Source of the DNA: Streptomyces sp. CBMA29
GTDB taxonomy: Bacteria; Actinomycetota; Actinomycetes; Streptomycetales; Streptomycetaceae
Direction of reading: 5' to 3'
Length of the DNA: 64,000 nucleotides
Assembly (NCBI RefSeq): GCF_014596445.1
Contig: NZ_MECL01000048.1
Location: forward strand, 1 to 64,000
Part shown: positions 63,555 to 64,000 of the stretch, one piece after another
Layout of the letters: every line of letters begins with the position of its first letter
Position numbering within the stretch: position 1 is the stretch's first letter
The notes under the pieces: generated by a model
Database searches by the model: none
What the model saw: the letters and a program-made list of their open reading frames with translations, nothing else
Told to the model about the DNA's origin: nothing
Position numbers and translations under genes: made by a program

Positions 63555-64000
63555 TTATTCTGCGAACTATTCGTGCGCAGGTCAACGGCCCCCTCCCGTC
63601 CCATCTGCATCAAGCCTAGAGACGAGACAGGTGGGACGCACGAGTCCACGGATACGGGACCCACCAACAGCGCCCATCACGTCCAGCGCATCAGGAGAAG
63701 GCGCCGATGGCCAGGTGTCGGCGCCGGGCGCACCGACCTCAACGCATTGGCAAGTTCCACCAGGACCGATGATGACCCGAAACCCTGACCGACGAGGTCC
63801 TACGCCTCGTGTCCTCATCAGCGCTGGGCTAGCAACTCGGTCAGCTGGGCGACAGAGGGTGTGGGTAGTCAGTGATGATCAACTCAAGGTGGCACTCAGC
63901 CGCTCCGGCGTCACCGCTACTACTGGCCCCGTACCCGGTCCTCCTCAGCCCTGGAGGCATCCCACCGATAGCAAGATTTCTTAGTCCGCCGTTCGGCCGG
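63555..64000. other. Right-end region without recognised genes
   Basis: About 446 bases upstream of the Xre-ImmA operon. Open frames (for example plus 63631-63984) have no ribosome site or family resemblance. No tRNA, repeat or mobile element seen; the sequence has lower GC than the core regions. Confidence 0.5.

Noticed and set aside
63631..63984. 117-residue ORF at the right end
   Set aside because: No ribosome site, no family, Pro/Ser/Thr-biased composition.

Overview
The window is high-GC actinomycete DNA and almost certainly a Streptomyces chromosome. Codons nearly always end in G or C. There are mycothiol (mshA), PhoR-PhoP, AfsR/SARP and LAXTG surface-protein genes. The block mshA - YbjN - MFS - gpmA - phoU - phoR - phoP - carD - ispD - ispF - cysS - rlmB - DoxX keeps an order familiar from Streptomyces genomes.

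Left part (1-8,340): purine catabolism. A leftward pucR-type regulator (cut by the window edge) faces a rightward xanthine dehydrogenase operon (FAD, 2Fe-2S and molybdopterin subunits), an AzgA-type purine permease and an XdhC-type maturation gene. The last is unusual: its second half is the C-terminal half of a dihydrodipicolinate synthase (DapA), and it lies just before asd, the enzyme preceding DapA in lysine synthesis.

8,579-12,900: the most promising undescribed system. A 25-residue peptide gene is translationally coupled (GTGA) to an M14 carboxypeptidase. Divergent to it lies a ThiF/E1-type adenylating enzyme with an N-terminal RiPP-recognition-like domain, and a second, paralogous M14 carboxypeptidase follows. 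This looks like a compact RiPP or peptide-modification locus. Dispersed Streptomyces palindromes sit at its edges.

13,000-36,340: mixed metabolism, stress and regulation. It includes a flavin reductase, a VanX-type dipeptidase, a MerR-PP2C fusion, a NADH-dehydrogenase-like flavoprotein with its MarR regulator (shared operator half-sites), a potassium channel, a macrodomain protein, a SARP, SigJ with a CMD peroxidase-like partner, two XRE-cupin regulators with palindromic operators, a thioredoxin-reductase-like protein, an MFS pump, an XRE/HbhA-like/DUF2516 cluster, a SpoIIE-type phosphatase and an NlpC/P60 hydrolase. At 36,359-37,291 a pair of ~195-bp inverted repeats encloses C-rich DNA.

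37,408-55,124: the conserved core block listed above. It also holds mtpA (metallothionein-like), PHO boxes, a LAXTG surface protein and a lipoprotein. Several clear terminators are visible. One makes the only conventional ispD start unlikely.

55,240-64,000: an accessory island of lower coding density. It contains two direct copies of a tRNA-Thr(TGT) 3' half (att scars), an integrase tail, an SBD-HNH type IV endonuclease, an Rhs core remnant with two overlapping small ORFs, an HD domain fused to part of a CYTH domain, a Uma2 nuclease, a HEPN-like DUF4209 protein, and an Xre-ImmA/IrrE protease operon with a leaderless-type promoter. The intact tRNA-Thr probably lies to the right of this window on the minus strand.
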